Shown: positions 1-7,322 of the stretch, piece by piece
Position numbering within the stretch: position 1 is the first letter of the stretch
How the letters are laid out: the number at the start of each line of letters is the position of its first letter
IMG/VR virus record: IMGVR_UViG_3300009183_000438
Coordinates: 1 to 20,565 of that record
Reading direction: 5' to 3' (one strand)
Length of the DNA: 20,565 bases
DNA from: a virus
Program-made: the position numbers and the translations under genes
Notes under the pieces: generated by a model
Seen by the model: the letters and a program-made list of their open reading frames with translations, nothing else
What the model was told of the DNA's origin: nothing
Databases searched by the model: none

Positions 1-2
1 CC

Positions 3-2807
3 CAGGGTCCTCAAGGACCACAGGGTCCACAAGGTGTCACAGGTGCTCAGGGACCACAAGGTCCACAAGGTGTCACAGGTGCTCAAGGACCACAGGGTCC
101 TCAAGGTGTCACTGGTGCTCAAGGTCCTCAAGGTGTCACAGGTTCTCAAGGACCACAAGGTCCACAAGGTGTCACAGGTGCTCAAGGACCACAGGGTCCT
201 CAAGGTGTCACAGGTGCTCAAGGACCACAAGGACCAAGTGGTGCTGGTGCTCAAGGTCCACAAGGACCACAGGGTCCATCTGGTCCAGCCAATGGACCAC
301 AAGGACCACAAGGTCCTCAAGGTGTCACTGGTGATCAAGGTCCACAGGGTGTCGCTGGCGCTCAAGGACCACAAGGTCCTCAAGGTCCTCAAGGTGTCAC
401 AGGTGCTCAAGGTCCTCAAGGTGTCACTGGTTCTCAAGGTCCACAGGGTGTCGCTGGCGCTCAAGGACCACAAGGTCCTTCTGGTCCTATAAGTCCACAA
501 GCATATGATGCTGCCAATACTGCATTTAATACTGCTAATCTTGCATATAATCAAGCCAATAGTGCGTATGCTGGCGCCAATACTGCTAATACCAATGCAC
601 TAAATGCATATGGTGGTGCTAATACGGCAAACACCAATGCTCTGAATGCTTACACTCAAGCAAATACAGCTAATACTAATGCATTAAATGCATATGGGCA
701 AGCAAATGCTGCTTATACTCAAGCAAATGCTGCTCGTAGTAACGCCAATACGACATTTGCAACTGTTAATACAACGTTCGGGACAATTAATACTAATTAT
801 CAAGCAGCATACACTCAAGCCAACCTTGCATATACTGCAGCTAACTCGGCTCAAACAGCAGCTAATACAGCAAATACTAATGCATTAAATGCTTACGGGC
901 AAGCCAACTCTGGTTATGCTCAAGCAAATTCCGCTTACGGACAAGCAAACCTTGCATACACAGCTGCAAACACGGCTCAAACTTCTTCTAATACAGTTTA
1001 TGCTCAAGCAAACCTTGCATACACTGCAGCTAATACGGCGAATACTAATGCACTTAACGCATACGGACAAGCTAATACTGCTCGTTCTGATGCTAATACG
1101 ACATTCGCAACTGTTAATACAACTTTTGGTACAATCAATACTAATTATCAAGCAGCTTATTCTCAGGCTAATGCAGCAGCCAACTTGGTCGCGGTTTATG
1201 CAAATAATACTATTGTGTATGCAAATTCTAACGTAAACTTTAATAATACAGCTACAGTTAATGTTTCTGTTGTTGCGAATACAACCAATAAAGCAGCAAA
1301 TATTGAGTTCACTGTTAATACTACTGCAACTGGTATTGTTGCTGCTTATGCGCAAGCTAATGCTGCATACACTGCAGCTAACTCGGCTCAAACTTCCTCT
1401 AATACAGTTTATGCTCAAGCAAACCTTGCATACACAGCAGCAAATACAGCGAATACTAATGCACTTAACGCATACGGACAAGCTAACGATGGTTATGCTC
1501 AAGCAAATTCCGCTTACGGACAAGCAAACCTTGCATACACAGCAGCTAATACAGCGAATACCAATGCATTAAATGCATATGGGAAAGCAAATAACTCGGC
1601 TAATACTGTTTGGGTTTATGCTAATGGATCTTCTATCCTTTCTAACGGCAATCTGAATTTTAATAATACTGCAACCATTAATATTTCTGCATCAGCAAAT
1701 GGTTCTGGTCAATCTAATGTAGAATTTTCTGTTAATGCCAATTCATTTACCTTAATCGGGCGTCCAACTTCTGCATTAACTCTTGCATCTAATGTAACTG
1801 TTTCGCAAGATATGACGGTTACTGGGAATCTTTTTGTTCAGGGTGATAGCGTAACATTTAATGTCTCAACACTCAAAGTTGAAGACAATGAAATTATTTT
1901 AAACTCTAGTAACACTGGAATTGCTCCTGCTGTTGATGCATTAATTACTGTAGAAAGAGGAACTTCAACTGATACATATTTAAAATGGAACGAGACAACG
2001 GATAAATGGACTTGGAGTGACGATGGATCAACAGCTTATAACTTCAGCAGCTCACTGAGCGCATATGCTCAAGCAAATTCCGCTTACGGACAAGCAAACC
2101 TTGCATACACAGCTGCAAACACGGCTCAAACTTCTTCTAATACAGTTTATGCTCAAGCAAACCTTGCATACACTGCAGCTAACACTGCTCAGACATCAGC
2201 GAATACAGTTTATGCTCAAGCAAACCTTGCATATACAGCAGCTAACACCGCCCAGACAGCTGCAAATACAGCGAATACGAATGCATTAAATGCATACGGG
2301 CAAGCAAATGCTGCCTATACTCAAGCTAATACTGCTCGTTCTGATGCAAATACAACTTTTTCAACTATTAATACAACGTTTGGGACAACGAACACAACGT
2401 TTGCGACTCATAATACAACGTTTGCGACTGTTAATACAACGTTCAGCGGAAATGTGACTGGTACATTGAAAGGCACTAAAGATTTTATGATTACTAGTGC
2501 AGCCACCACAACTTCAAATACCGTTGACCTTTCTGTATCTAATTACTTTAGACATACTCTAACAGGTAGCACTGCGTTTACATTTACTAATGCTCCAGCT
2601 TCTGGTAATGGTCAGATGATTTCTCTTCTTATTATTCAAGACGCAACTGGCGGCAGGACCCCATCATGGGTGAATACCGTTTATTGGGCTGGCGGAACCT
2701 CTCCTCCTGCGACAACTACAGCAAATGCAAGAGATCTATGGACATTCTTTACCTACGATGCTGGCTCTACGTTCTGGGGAACGTTAACGATGAAGGATGT
2801 GAGATAA
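3..2807 (+). CDS. Collagen-like tail fibre protein (5' end missing)
   Basis: One open frame runs from the left edge to TAA at 2805-2807, giving 934 visible residues; the true start lies upstream. Visible parts in order: collagen-like Gly-X-Y stalk (residues 2-163); Ala/Asn/Tyr-rich seven-residue repeats (about 165-535 and again 685-815) with units such as ANLAYTA and SNTVYAQ; two copies of a 43-44 residue module (about 396-439 and 536-578); a fibre domain with the [10 protein letters not shown] signature (about 595-680); and a C-terminal tip domain (about 816-934) rich in Thr, Gly and aromatic residues, of a type common at the ends of marine phage fibres. It probably forms a trimeric, elongated receptor-binding or whisker-like fibre. 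It sits just before the enzyme cassette and gene 13, the place of T4 genes 12 and wac. The exact fibre class (long, short, whisker) cannot be decided. A TTG at 1185 lies inside the frame and is not the start. Confidence 0.85.
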   Translation, partial: QGPQGPQGPQGVTGAQGPQGPQGVTGAQGPQGPQGVTGAQGPQGVTGSQGPQGPQGVTGAQGPQGPQGVTGAQGPQGPSGAGAQGPQGPQGPSGPANGPQGPQGPQGVTGDQGPQGVAGAQGPQGPQGPQGVTGAQGPQGVTGSQGPQGVAGAQGPQGPSGPISPQAYDAANTAFNTANLAYNQANSAYAGANTANTNALNAYGGANTANTNALNAYTQANTANTNALNAYGQANAAYTQANAARSNANTTFATVNTTFGTINTNYQAAYTQANLAYTAANSAQTAANTANTNALNAYGQANSGYAQANSAYGQANLAYTAANTAQTSSNTVYAQANLAYTAANTANTNALNAYGQANTARSDANTTFATVNTTFGTINTNYQAAYSQANAAANLVAVYANNTIVYANSNVNFNNTATVNVSVVANTTNKAANIEFTVNTTATGIVAAYAQANAAYTAANSAQTSSNTVYAQANLAYTAANTANTNALNAYGQANDGYAQANSAYGQANLAYTAANTANTNALNAYGKANNSANTVWVYANGSSILSNGNLNFNNTATINISASANGSGQSNVEFSVNANSFTLIGRPTSALTLASNVTVSQDMTVTGNLFVQGDSVTFNVSTLKVEDNEIILNSSNTGIAPAVDALITVERGTSTDTYLKWNETTDKWTWSDDGSTAYNFSSSLSAYAQANSAYGQANLAYTAANTAQTSSNTVYAQANLAYTAANTAQTSANTVYAQANLAYTAANTAQTAANTANTNALNAYGQANAAYTQANTARSDANTTFSTINTTFGTTNTTFATHNTTFATVNTTFSGNVTGTLKGTKDFMITSAATTTSNTVDLSVSNYFRHTLTGSTAFTFTNAPASGNGQMISLLIIQDATGGRTPSWVNTVYWAGGTSPPATTTANARDLWTFFTYDAGSTFWGTLTMKDVR
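6..491 (+). repeat. Collagen-like Gly-X-Y repeat region
   Basis: In the fibre frame this stretch reads as 53 complete Gly-X-Y triplets, mostly GPQ, GVT and GAQ, arranged in loose 27-36 nt units. There are two breaks: a short Gly-Ala step at residues 80-81 (240-245) and one extra Asn at residue 97 (291-293). Proline is always in the X position, and nine GVT triplets put threonine in Y. The region probably folds as a collagen triple helix. It continues beyond the left edge. Confidence 0.9.
915..1033 (+). repeat. 119-bp perfect direct repeat, copy 1
   Basis: By direct comparison this 119-nt stretch is identical, base for base, to 2064-2182. The offset is 1149 nt, exactly 383 codons, so recombination between the copies would delete or duplicate an in-frame block of the fibre. 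Confidence 0.9.
1188..1319 (+). repeat. Duplicated 43-44 residue fibre module, copy 1
   Basis: This encodes a Val/Asn-rich module beginning VAVYANN, with the core [11 protein letters not shown] and the end IEFTVN. It closely resembles the module at 1608-1736 (start VWVYANG, core [11 protein letters not shown], end VEFSVN). The alternating pattern suggests beta structure. Both copies interrupt the seven-residue repeats, so the duplication appears to be an internal domain copy. Confidence 0.75.
1608..1736 (+). repeat. Duplicated 43-44 residue fibre module, copy 2
   Basis: Second copy of the module at 1188-1319, one codon shorter and diverged at protein and DNA level, so the duplication is older than the perfect 119-bp repeat. 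It leads into the conserved [10 protein letters not shown] fibre domain. Confidence 0.75.
2064..2182 (+). repeat. 119-bp perfect direct repeat, copy 2
   Basis: Second copy of the sequence at 915-1033, identical over 119 nt. The match breaks at both ends (T versus A before it, T versus C after it). The reading frame is the same in both copies. Confidence 0.9.
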
Positions 2808-2811
2808 TTTT

Positions 2812-3450
2812 ATGATTATTTCTAATGATCTAAAGTTTCTTTTTATTGGTAATCCAAAAACTGGCACTTCAACAGCAAGATATGTTTTAAGACCGCATGG
2901 ATATTATATTTGTGATGCATTTTCTACAGCACCATCACACCATTTAACAGTTGATGAGTGTTTTAATTTACTATCAAATCAGAAACCGCAATTTAATCCT
3001 GCGCAACTAGAAAAAATATATGTTTTTTGGAGAGATCCAATTAAACGATTTATCTCAGCATATAATCATGTAAAATCAACAACAACTGGCAAGGGACTTG
3101 AGCTGTTGATAAAATATAGACCAAATGTCTTGATTAACAATAATACAGATATAGATCCAGAAAAACTTCTGCTCGACAGAATTAATGCACCATATAAAAG
3201 ATATGAAGATCCTATTGCTCAAATTTTAACCAAACAATCAAAGTGGATTATACCAAGTAATATTACACAAGTTTTAAACTTTGATGATTATGAAAACAAT
3301 TTAAAAATTGTCGCCAATTCTTTCGGAGTTGATGTTTCTACTTTACAAATCCCAGTTCTAAATGAAAGTTCAGAAACAGGTCTAGAAATTACTGGATCTT
3401 TAGAAACATTGGTTAGAGATTACTATGCCGAGGATTTTACGCTGATTTAA
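2812..3450 (+). CDS. Sulfotransferase family protein (PAPS-dependent)
   Basis: A 212-residue protein with the two cofactor signatures of cytosolic/Golgi-type sulfotransferases. The 5'-phosphosulfate loop is NPKTGTST (residues 14-21) straight after a hydrophobic strand. The 3'-phosphate site is in VFWRDPIKRFISAY (71-84), with Arg74 and Ser82 as the usual contacts. His43/His44 in SHHLT is a candidate catalytic base, as in Sulfotransfer_2-type enzymes. The family transfers sulfate from PAPS to a sugar or tyrosine hydroxyl; the substrate here is unknown. No signal peptide or membrane segment is visible, so it should act in the host cytoplasm. It starts 4 nt after the fibre stop and is first in the five-gene cassette, suggesting co-transcription with the fibre. 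The gene looks more AT-rich than the capsid genes, compatible with later acquisition. Confidence 0.8.
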   Translation: MIISNDLKFLFIGNPKTGTSTARYVLRPHGYYICDAFSTAPSHHLTVDECFNLLSNQKPQFNPAQLEKIYVFWRDPIKRFISAYNHVKSTTTGKGLELLIKYRPNVLINNNTDIDPEKLLLDRINAPYKRYEDPIAQILTKQSKWIIPSNITQVLNFDDYENNLKIVANSFGVDVSTLQIPVLNESSETGLEITGSLETLVRDYYAEDFTLI

Positions 3451-3458
3451 GATTTATA

Positions 3459-3466
3459 TATAAATG
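3459..3466 (+). promoter_or_regulatory. Weak late-promoter-like box before GT4 gene
   Basis: TATAAATG, one base off the T4 late box TATAAATA, lies 21 nt before the ATG at 3488 in the 37-nt gap after the sulfotransferase. The sequence is AT-rich and a single near-match could be chance. Confidence 0.3.
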
Positions 3467-3487
3467 ATACCATTGAAGTGAGTGTTT

Positions 3488-4483
3488 ATGAAAATTCATG
3501 TTTTAGGGAATCCAAGAAATCCCACTGGTTTAATGAACCGTATTGACCCCTTCGCGGTTCATACATACAAATATATCAAGCATCTATCACCTTACTTTAA
3601 GATGATACACTATGGTATTCCAGTTGCGCAAGTAAACTGTGTTCATGTTGATATAAACACCGACCCATACGATATTCGAGGCTTTAATGAAAAGGCTGGC
3701 GCTGAAATAAAGAAACGCGCAGAAGCTGGTGATATTATTGTTTGCTTTTATGGAGTAGATAATAAACTCGCATGCGATATGAACCCTTCTTGCAAAATCG
3801 TCGAACCATCTATTGGATATCGCGCCAACGGAACTTTTGCGCCATATCGAGTTTTCACTTCTTATGCGCAAATGCATATGTTCTACGGTCATAGCGATAT
3901 GCTTATGAATCCATCATGGTTCGATGCAGTGATCCCTAATCCATTTACAATTAGTGAGTTTGATTTCGTAGATAATAAAGAAGATTATTTTCTTTACTTT
4001 GGTCGCGTGTGTCCAGAAAAAGGCGTTGATCTAGCAATACAAGCAACGAAAAAAACGGGAAAGAGGCTTATTATTGCTGGTCCAGGATCATTAACAGATA
4101 TAGGTTATAGTTCAACCCCAGATCATGTAGAGATGCTCGGTTATGTGGGTCCTGAGAAAAGAAAAGAACTCATGGGAAAGGCGAAAGCACTTTTAGGTTT
4201 AACATATTATGTTGAGCCGTTTGGTAATATGGTCATTGAAGCTAACCTCTGCGGAACACCCACTATCACTACAGATTGGGGTGGATTTTCTGAAACTGTT
4301 TTGGAAGGAAAAACTGGATATAGAATCAGAGATTTTAAATCACTATTAACAGCAATAGAAGCTATTGACAAGATTCAACCAATTAATTGTAGGAATTGGG
4401 GATTAAACTTCTCCGATGAAGAGGTGCACTATAAACATCGTTTATATTTGAATCGAGTAATTGAGAATAATTTCTATGCGTAA
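3488..4483 (+). CDS. Glycosyltransferase, GT4 family (GT-B fold)
   Basis: A 331-residue retaining-type glycosyltransferase that should move a sugar from an NDP-sugar donor to an acceptor. The C-terminal Rossmann half is typical: FGRVCPEKG (171-179) for the donor phosphate region, the IIAGPGS strand-loop (195-201), and the EX7E motif Glu243...Glu251 in EPFGNMVIE, followed by GTPTITTDWGG and the E-G-K-T-G-Y element. The N-terminal half, which chooses the acceptor, is less conserved. I chose ATG 3488 over the in-frame GTG at 3482 because a GAAGTGAG stretch lies at suitable distance and MKIHVLG is a normal start for the first beta strand. No membrane segment is seen. Its 3' end overlaps the next gene by 8 nt. 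Fibre glycosylation is a possible role, but a host-surface or DNA-base target cannot be excluded. Confidence 0.85.
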   Translation: MKIHVLGNPRNPTGLMNRIDPFAVHTYKYIKHLSPYFKMIHYGIPVAQVNCVHVDINTDPYDIRGFNEKAGAEIKKRAEAGDIIVCFYGVDNKLACDMNPSCKIVEPSIGYRANGTFAPYRVFTSYAQMHMFYGHSDMLMNPSWFDAVIPNPFTISEFDFVDNKEDYFLYFGRVCPEKGVDLAIQATKKTGKRLIIAGPGSLTDIGYSSTPDHVEMLGYVGPEKRKELMGKAKALLGLTYYVEPFGNMVIEANLCGTPTITTDWGGFSETVLEGKTGYRIRDFKSLLTAIEAIDKIQPINCRNWGLNFSDEEVHYKHRLYLNRVIENNFYA

Positions 4484-5228
4484 ACTGATTATTGTTGGAT
4501 CTGTTATTCAAACTCGAAAAGACGCTCCTCTGACTTATAGCCCAACTAGAACTGCCTTTTCTGATGAGGAAAGATTGCGCCATACTGTTTATTCAATTTC
4601 TGCTCTAAGAGACAGACATCCTGATACGGATATTGTATTGGTGGATGCATCAGATGACCCTAAAGATTATAGACAAATTTTTGCTTTTTTGAATGTGGTT
4701 TATGTTTGGCTTCAAGATATTTCAACAGAAACTGCAAATATAGTAAGAACTCATCCGAATAAAAGTGTTTGTGAAGTTCTGTTACTGAATACATATATTA
4801 AAGTCAACAAAGCTAAAATTAAAACCTATGATTATATTATCAAAGGAACTGGCCGATATTCATTGATGAACTTTGATAATTCGTTATTCACACCAGAAAA
4901 CACAGATAAGATATTCTTCAAAAAACCATTTGAGTATGAATGGAATGACGCTTGGCGATATTCTTTTGTTGATAAGAGATCAGAACAAGGTGATAATAAA
5001 CTTCGACAGTATTGTACAGTTGTTTTTGGGTTTGGTATAGAACATCTAGATAAGTTTATAGATATGTTTGATGTCATAGGTGATCTTTTACAGAATGATG
5101 CAATGAAACATTATGATATCGAGACATTAATGTATTATTTTACAAGATTTTTTACTGATAAAATTATCGAAACAGATTGGCGTGTTTTAGGGTGGGATGG
5201 TGTCACTAATCGATTAATGTATTATTGA
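4476..5228 (+). CDS. Putative glycosyltransferase-like protein
   Basis: A 250-residue protein I cannot place in a named family with certainty. The opening RKLIIVGSV strand, the later TDIVLVDAS (51-59) and the YDYIIKGTGRY segment (118-128) resemble GT-A-type transferases in which a K-x-(T)-G-R-Y element follows the nucleotide-sugar strand. HYDIET (212-217) in the C-terminal part could hold an acidic catalytic residue. No signal peptide or membrane helix is visible. The start at ATG 4476 is preferred over TTG 4461: it overlaps the stop of the upstream gene by 8 nt (translational coupling) and has GAGA about 10 nt upstream. It lies between a GT4 enzyme and an oxygenase, so a sugar-transfer role in the same pathway is likely. 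Sugar-modifying activity of another kind is possible. Confidence 0.55.
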   Translation: MRKLIIVGSVIQTRKDAPLTYSPTRTAFSDEERLRHTVYSISALRDRHPDTDIVLVDASDDPKDYRQIFAFLNVVYVWLQDISTETANIVRTHPNKSVCEVLLLNTYIKVNKAKIKTYDYIIKGTGRYSLMNFDNSLFTPENTDKIFFKKPFEYEWNDAWRYSFVDKRSEQGDNKLRQYCTVVFGFGIEHLDKFIDMFDVIGDLLQNDAMKHYDIETLMYYFTRFFTDKIIETDWRVLGWDGVTNRLMYY

Positions 5229-5237
5229 GGTTATTAT

Positions 5238-5786
5238 ATGCAAACTAATGTGATTATTATTGATGACTTTTATAGTAATCCTGATGAAGTCAGAAATTAT
5301 GCTCTCAATCAACCATTTGAAGTGAAGGGAAACTATCCTGGATTGAGAACAGCGCCTTGGCTCGACCAAGGATTAAAAGCCACGATCGCCAACATAGTAT
5401 TAGCTGCTGGCGGAAGAGTAACTGACTGGCTGGAAAACTCTGGCTACGATGGTGCATTTCAAATTTGCACCGCACAGGATAGAACTTGGATCCATGCTGA
5501 TAGTTATAATACTTGGGCTGGTGTTTGCTATTTAACTCCAAACGCTCCGCTGTCTGCAGGAACTGCCTTATATCGACACAAAGCCTCTGGTGAATATTTC
5601 AAGACCACCGACGATCATGAAGGCTACGACTATACTAAATGGGAAATGGTTGACTATATTGCAAACAAGTACAATCGTCTGGTTCTATATCGCGGTAATA
5701 TGTTTCATGCATCGATGGATTATTTTGGCAATAACTTTCAAAACGGTCGTCTTTTCCAAACATTCTTCTTCAACACAGAATTCTGA
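5238..5786 (+). CDS. 2OG-Fe(II) oxygenase-like protein (DUF6445-like)
   Basis: A 182-residue protein with the layout of a small 2-oxoglutarate/Fe(II) dioxygenase. The iron ligands would be His86 and Asp88 in WIHADSY (84-90) and His157 in GNMFHASMDYFG (153-164). Arg171 in NGRLFQTFFF is well placed to bind 2-oxoglutarate. The YLTPNAPLSAGTALYRHK stretch (98-115) is typical of the DUF6445 group found in phages and marine bacteria. The N-terminal IIIDDFYSNPDEVRNYAL is also shared with prolyl-hydroxylase-like relatives. Such enzymes hydroxylate protein side chains, nucleobases or small molecules; the substrate is not known for this group. It lies inside the glycosyltransferase cassette and ends in TGATG, so its stop overlaps the next start. 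A collagen-like, proline-rich fibre encoded 2.4 kb upstream makes protein hydroxylation an attractive guess. Confidence 0.75.
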   Translation: MQTNVIIIDDFYSNPDEVRNYALNQPFEVKGNYPGLRTAPWLDQGLKATIANIVLAAGGRVTDWLENSGYDGAFQICTAQDRTWIHADSYNTWAGVCYLTPNAPLSAGTALYRHKASGEYFKTTDDHEGYDYTKWEMVDYIANKYNRLVLYRGNMFHASMDYFGNNFQNGRLFQTFFFNTEF

Positions 5787-6532
5787 TGAAAATCCTTCAT
5801 GTAATTTTCTCGACTAATCGCCTCAGGTATCTAACGAAAACGTTAGAATCATTAAAAAATCTGGACTACGGTGATCATCAAGTCACAAAAATGCTTGTAG
5901 ATGACTATCCTCGCACCAGAAACGATAAGATTTTTGAGTTATTAGGGAAAGTTCATGGGTTTCAATTAGTTCTAAACGAAAAGAATTTCGGGCTTTCTGT
6001 GACTTGGTCTTGGTTGTTTGATTGGTTAAAAACGCAGGATTACGACTATGTTCTTCATCAGGAGGACGACGTGGTTCTTTTGGAGCCGATTAAAATTGAT
6101 GATCTAATTACAGTATTAGAATCAGATGAGAAAATGGCTTCAGTTGTTCTTCATCGCCAGCCGTGGTACTTCCATGAGCAGCCCTCTAAAATTGAAGAAA
6201 CTGATATAAAAATTAATCAATTTTATTATCGCAAAAATACTGCGGTTTTCTCCCCAATGTTCTCGCTTTATCGAAAAAATATAGTCAACTACCCTTTCAA
6301 AGATTACTGGAATTTCAATATCAATGAAGGCATGATAATGATTTATCTAGAATTTTATTATCAAATGTACTCTGCTGTTCTTAAAAATTACAACGGAGGT
6401 CATATTATAGAGCATATTGGTGAGGAAACTGTCGGTATTAGACTCCTTCCGGGAGAGCCGAACCAAGAACTTTTTGCTCATATGGACCCGAATCGGATTT
6501 ACACCTCTCGAGAAGGTAAACTTGTAGAGTGA
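5786..6532 (+). CDS. GT-A family glycosyltransferase (GT2-like)
   Basis: A 248-residue protein with a GT-A nucleotide-sugar fold signature: the N-terminal KILHVIFSTNRLRYLTKTLESL (2-23), Asp39-Asp40 at the end of the next strand, a NEKNFGLSVTWSWLFDWL region (64-81), and the metal-binding acidic motif QEDDVVL (92-98) that stands in for DXD. GIRLLPGEPN (about 218-227) may close over the donor. No transmembrane helix is seen, unlike many GT2 polymerases, so a soluble transferase is likely. Its ATG overlaps the oxygenase stop (TGATG), implying coupled translation. It is the last gene of the modification cassette; gene 13 follows after 30 nt with its own late-promoter box. Acceptor and donor sugars cannot be read from the sequence. 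Confidence 0.75.
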   Translation: MKILHVIFSTNRLRYLTKTLESLKNLDYGDHQVTKMLVDDYPRTRNDKIFELLGKVHGFQLVLNEKNFGLSVTWSWLFDWLKTQDYDYVLHQEDDVVLLEPIKIDDLITVLESDEKMASVVLHRQPWYFHEQPSKIEETDIKINQFYYRKNTAVFSPMFSLYRKNIVNYPFKDYWNFNINEGMIMIYLEFYYQMYSAVLKNYNGGHIIEHIGEETVGIRLLPGEPNQELFAHMDPNRIYTSREGKLVE

Positions 6533-6539
6533 CTAAATA
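6532..6539 (+). promoter_or_regulatory. Late promoter box (ACTAAATA) before gene 13
   Basis: ACTAAATA overlaps the last base of the GT-A stop codon and lies 23 nt before the gene 13 start. The same octamer precedes three other late genes here. T4 late promoters consist only of a TATAAATA-like -10 element read by gp55/gp33/gp45. Confidence 0.6.
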
Positions 6540-6562
6540 TAGAATACTCAGAGAGGTTCCAG

Positions 6563-7321
6563 ATGGCACAACCTTACACTCGCGCAACACTTAAAGACTA
6601 TTGCCTTCGCAGACTAGGCTTCCCAGTCGTAGATATTAACGTCGATGACGATCAATTAGAAGATCGAATCGATGATGCTCTGCAATTGTTTAACGAATTC
6701 CATTACAATGGAACAGAGAGAGTTTATCTGGCTCAGGCAGTAACGAGCGCAGATATTAGCAATCAGTATGTAAATCTTGCTGATTCTATTATTGGAATCA
6801 CTCGAGTATTCCCGATGCTCGGGTCGACTATGGGTTCTACATCGTCGGCAGGTTTTAATATGTTCGATATTAATTACCAGTTGCGCTTAAACGATTTCTA
6901 TAACTTAACTTCTTCGTCGTATACCTATTATGTGATCGCAAGAGAGCATTTGGCGATGCTTGATATGATTGTCACTGGACTTCCTCCATTTACATTCAAT
7001 AAACATACTCATAGACTAAACGTGCAAACCGATTGGAACAAATATATTAGTGGCTCGTATCTATGTTTTGAGGGGCATAGAATTGTCGACCAAGACACAT
7101 ACGAAGGTGTCTTTAAGGAGACTTGGGTCAAGAACTATACCTCACAACTATTCAAGCGTCAATGGGGCGAGAATCTAAAGAAGTATGGCAATTATGTTCT
7201 TCCTGGTGGTCTAGTCATCAACGGACAAGCTATTTGGGACGAGGCATCTGGTGAAATTGAAAAATTAGAAACGCATCTCCGTGAAACTTATGAAGAACCA
7301 GCTGGATTTATTGTAGGCTAA
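6563..7321 (+). CDS. 13: Neck protein gp13
   Basis: A 252-residue homologue of T4 gp13, which forms the neck ring with gp14 and seals the filled head before the tail joins. The N-terminal block (RATLKDYCLRRLG, then DDQLEDRIDDALQLFNEFHY at about 29-48) is the conserved signature of this family in marine T4-like phages. It is shorter than T4 gp13 (309 aa), as in that group. A GAGAGG ribosome site lies upstream of the ATG. The stop is 1 nt before the gene 14 start, and the order 13-14-15 is that of T4, which supports the call beyond sequence likeness. Confidence 0.85.
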   Translation: MAQPYTRATLKDYCLRRLGFPVVDINVDDDQLEDRIDDALQLFNEFHYNGTERVYLAQAVTSADISNQYVNLADSIIGITRVFPMLGSTMGSTSSAGFNMFDINYQLRLNDFYNLTSSSYTYYVIAREHLAMLDMIVTGLPPFTFNKHTHRLNVQTDWNKYISGSYLCFEGHRIVDQDTYEGVFKETWVKNYTSQLFKRQWGENLKKYGNYVLPGGLVINGQAIWDEASGEIEKLETHLRETYEEPAGFIVG

Positions 7322-7322
7322 A

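Larger units (their letters stand above)
495..1610 (+). repeat. Seven-residue (21-nt) Ala/Asn repeats in fibre
   Basis: The translation shows seven-residue units of the form (A/S)-N-x-A-(Y/Q)-x-x, for example [21 protein letters not shown] and ALNAYGQ, repeated many times. The run is interrupted by a non-repeat module at 1188-1319. The spacing suggests a trimeric coiled coil or another repetitive fibrous fold. A second run lies at about 2052-2450 and passes into NTTF-type units (TTFAT, TTFGT). At DNA level the units are close copies, which invites recombination. Confidence 0.8.

Noticed and set aside
1-490. Possible CRISPR-like or tandem repeat array
   Set aside because: Repeats follow codon-level Gly-X-Y units without unique spacers and are fully explained as a protein repeat.
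34-492. 152-residue plus-strand ORF rich in Val, Lys, Leu and Asp repeats
   Set aside because: It is the alternate-frame reading of the collagen-like repeat; the Gly-X-Y frame is continuous with the whole fibre and clearly the coding one.
885-1523. Minus-strand 212-residue ORF rich in Cys, Ser and Ile
   Set aside because: Antisense shadow of the seven-residue fibre repeats; the repetitive Cys/Ser pattern comes from reversed GCA/GCT codons.
1185-2807. Separate 540-residue fibre gene starting at 1185
   Set aside because: The start is an internal TTG; the frame is open and in register from the left edge through 2807 with no break.
3482-3487. GTG start two codons upstream for the GT4 gene
   Set aside because: The ATG at 3488 has better ribosome-site spacing and gives the usual strand-first N-terminus.
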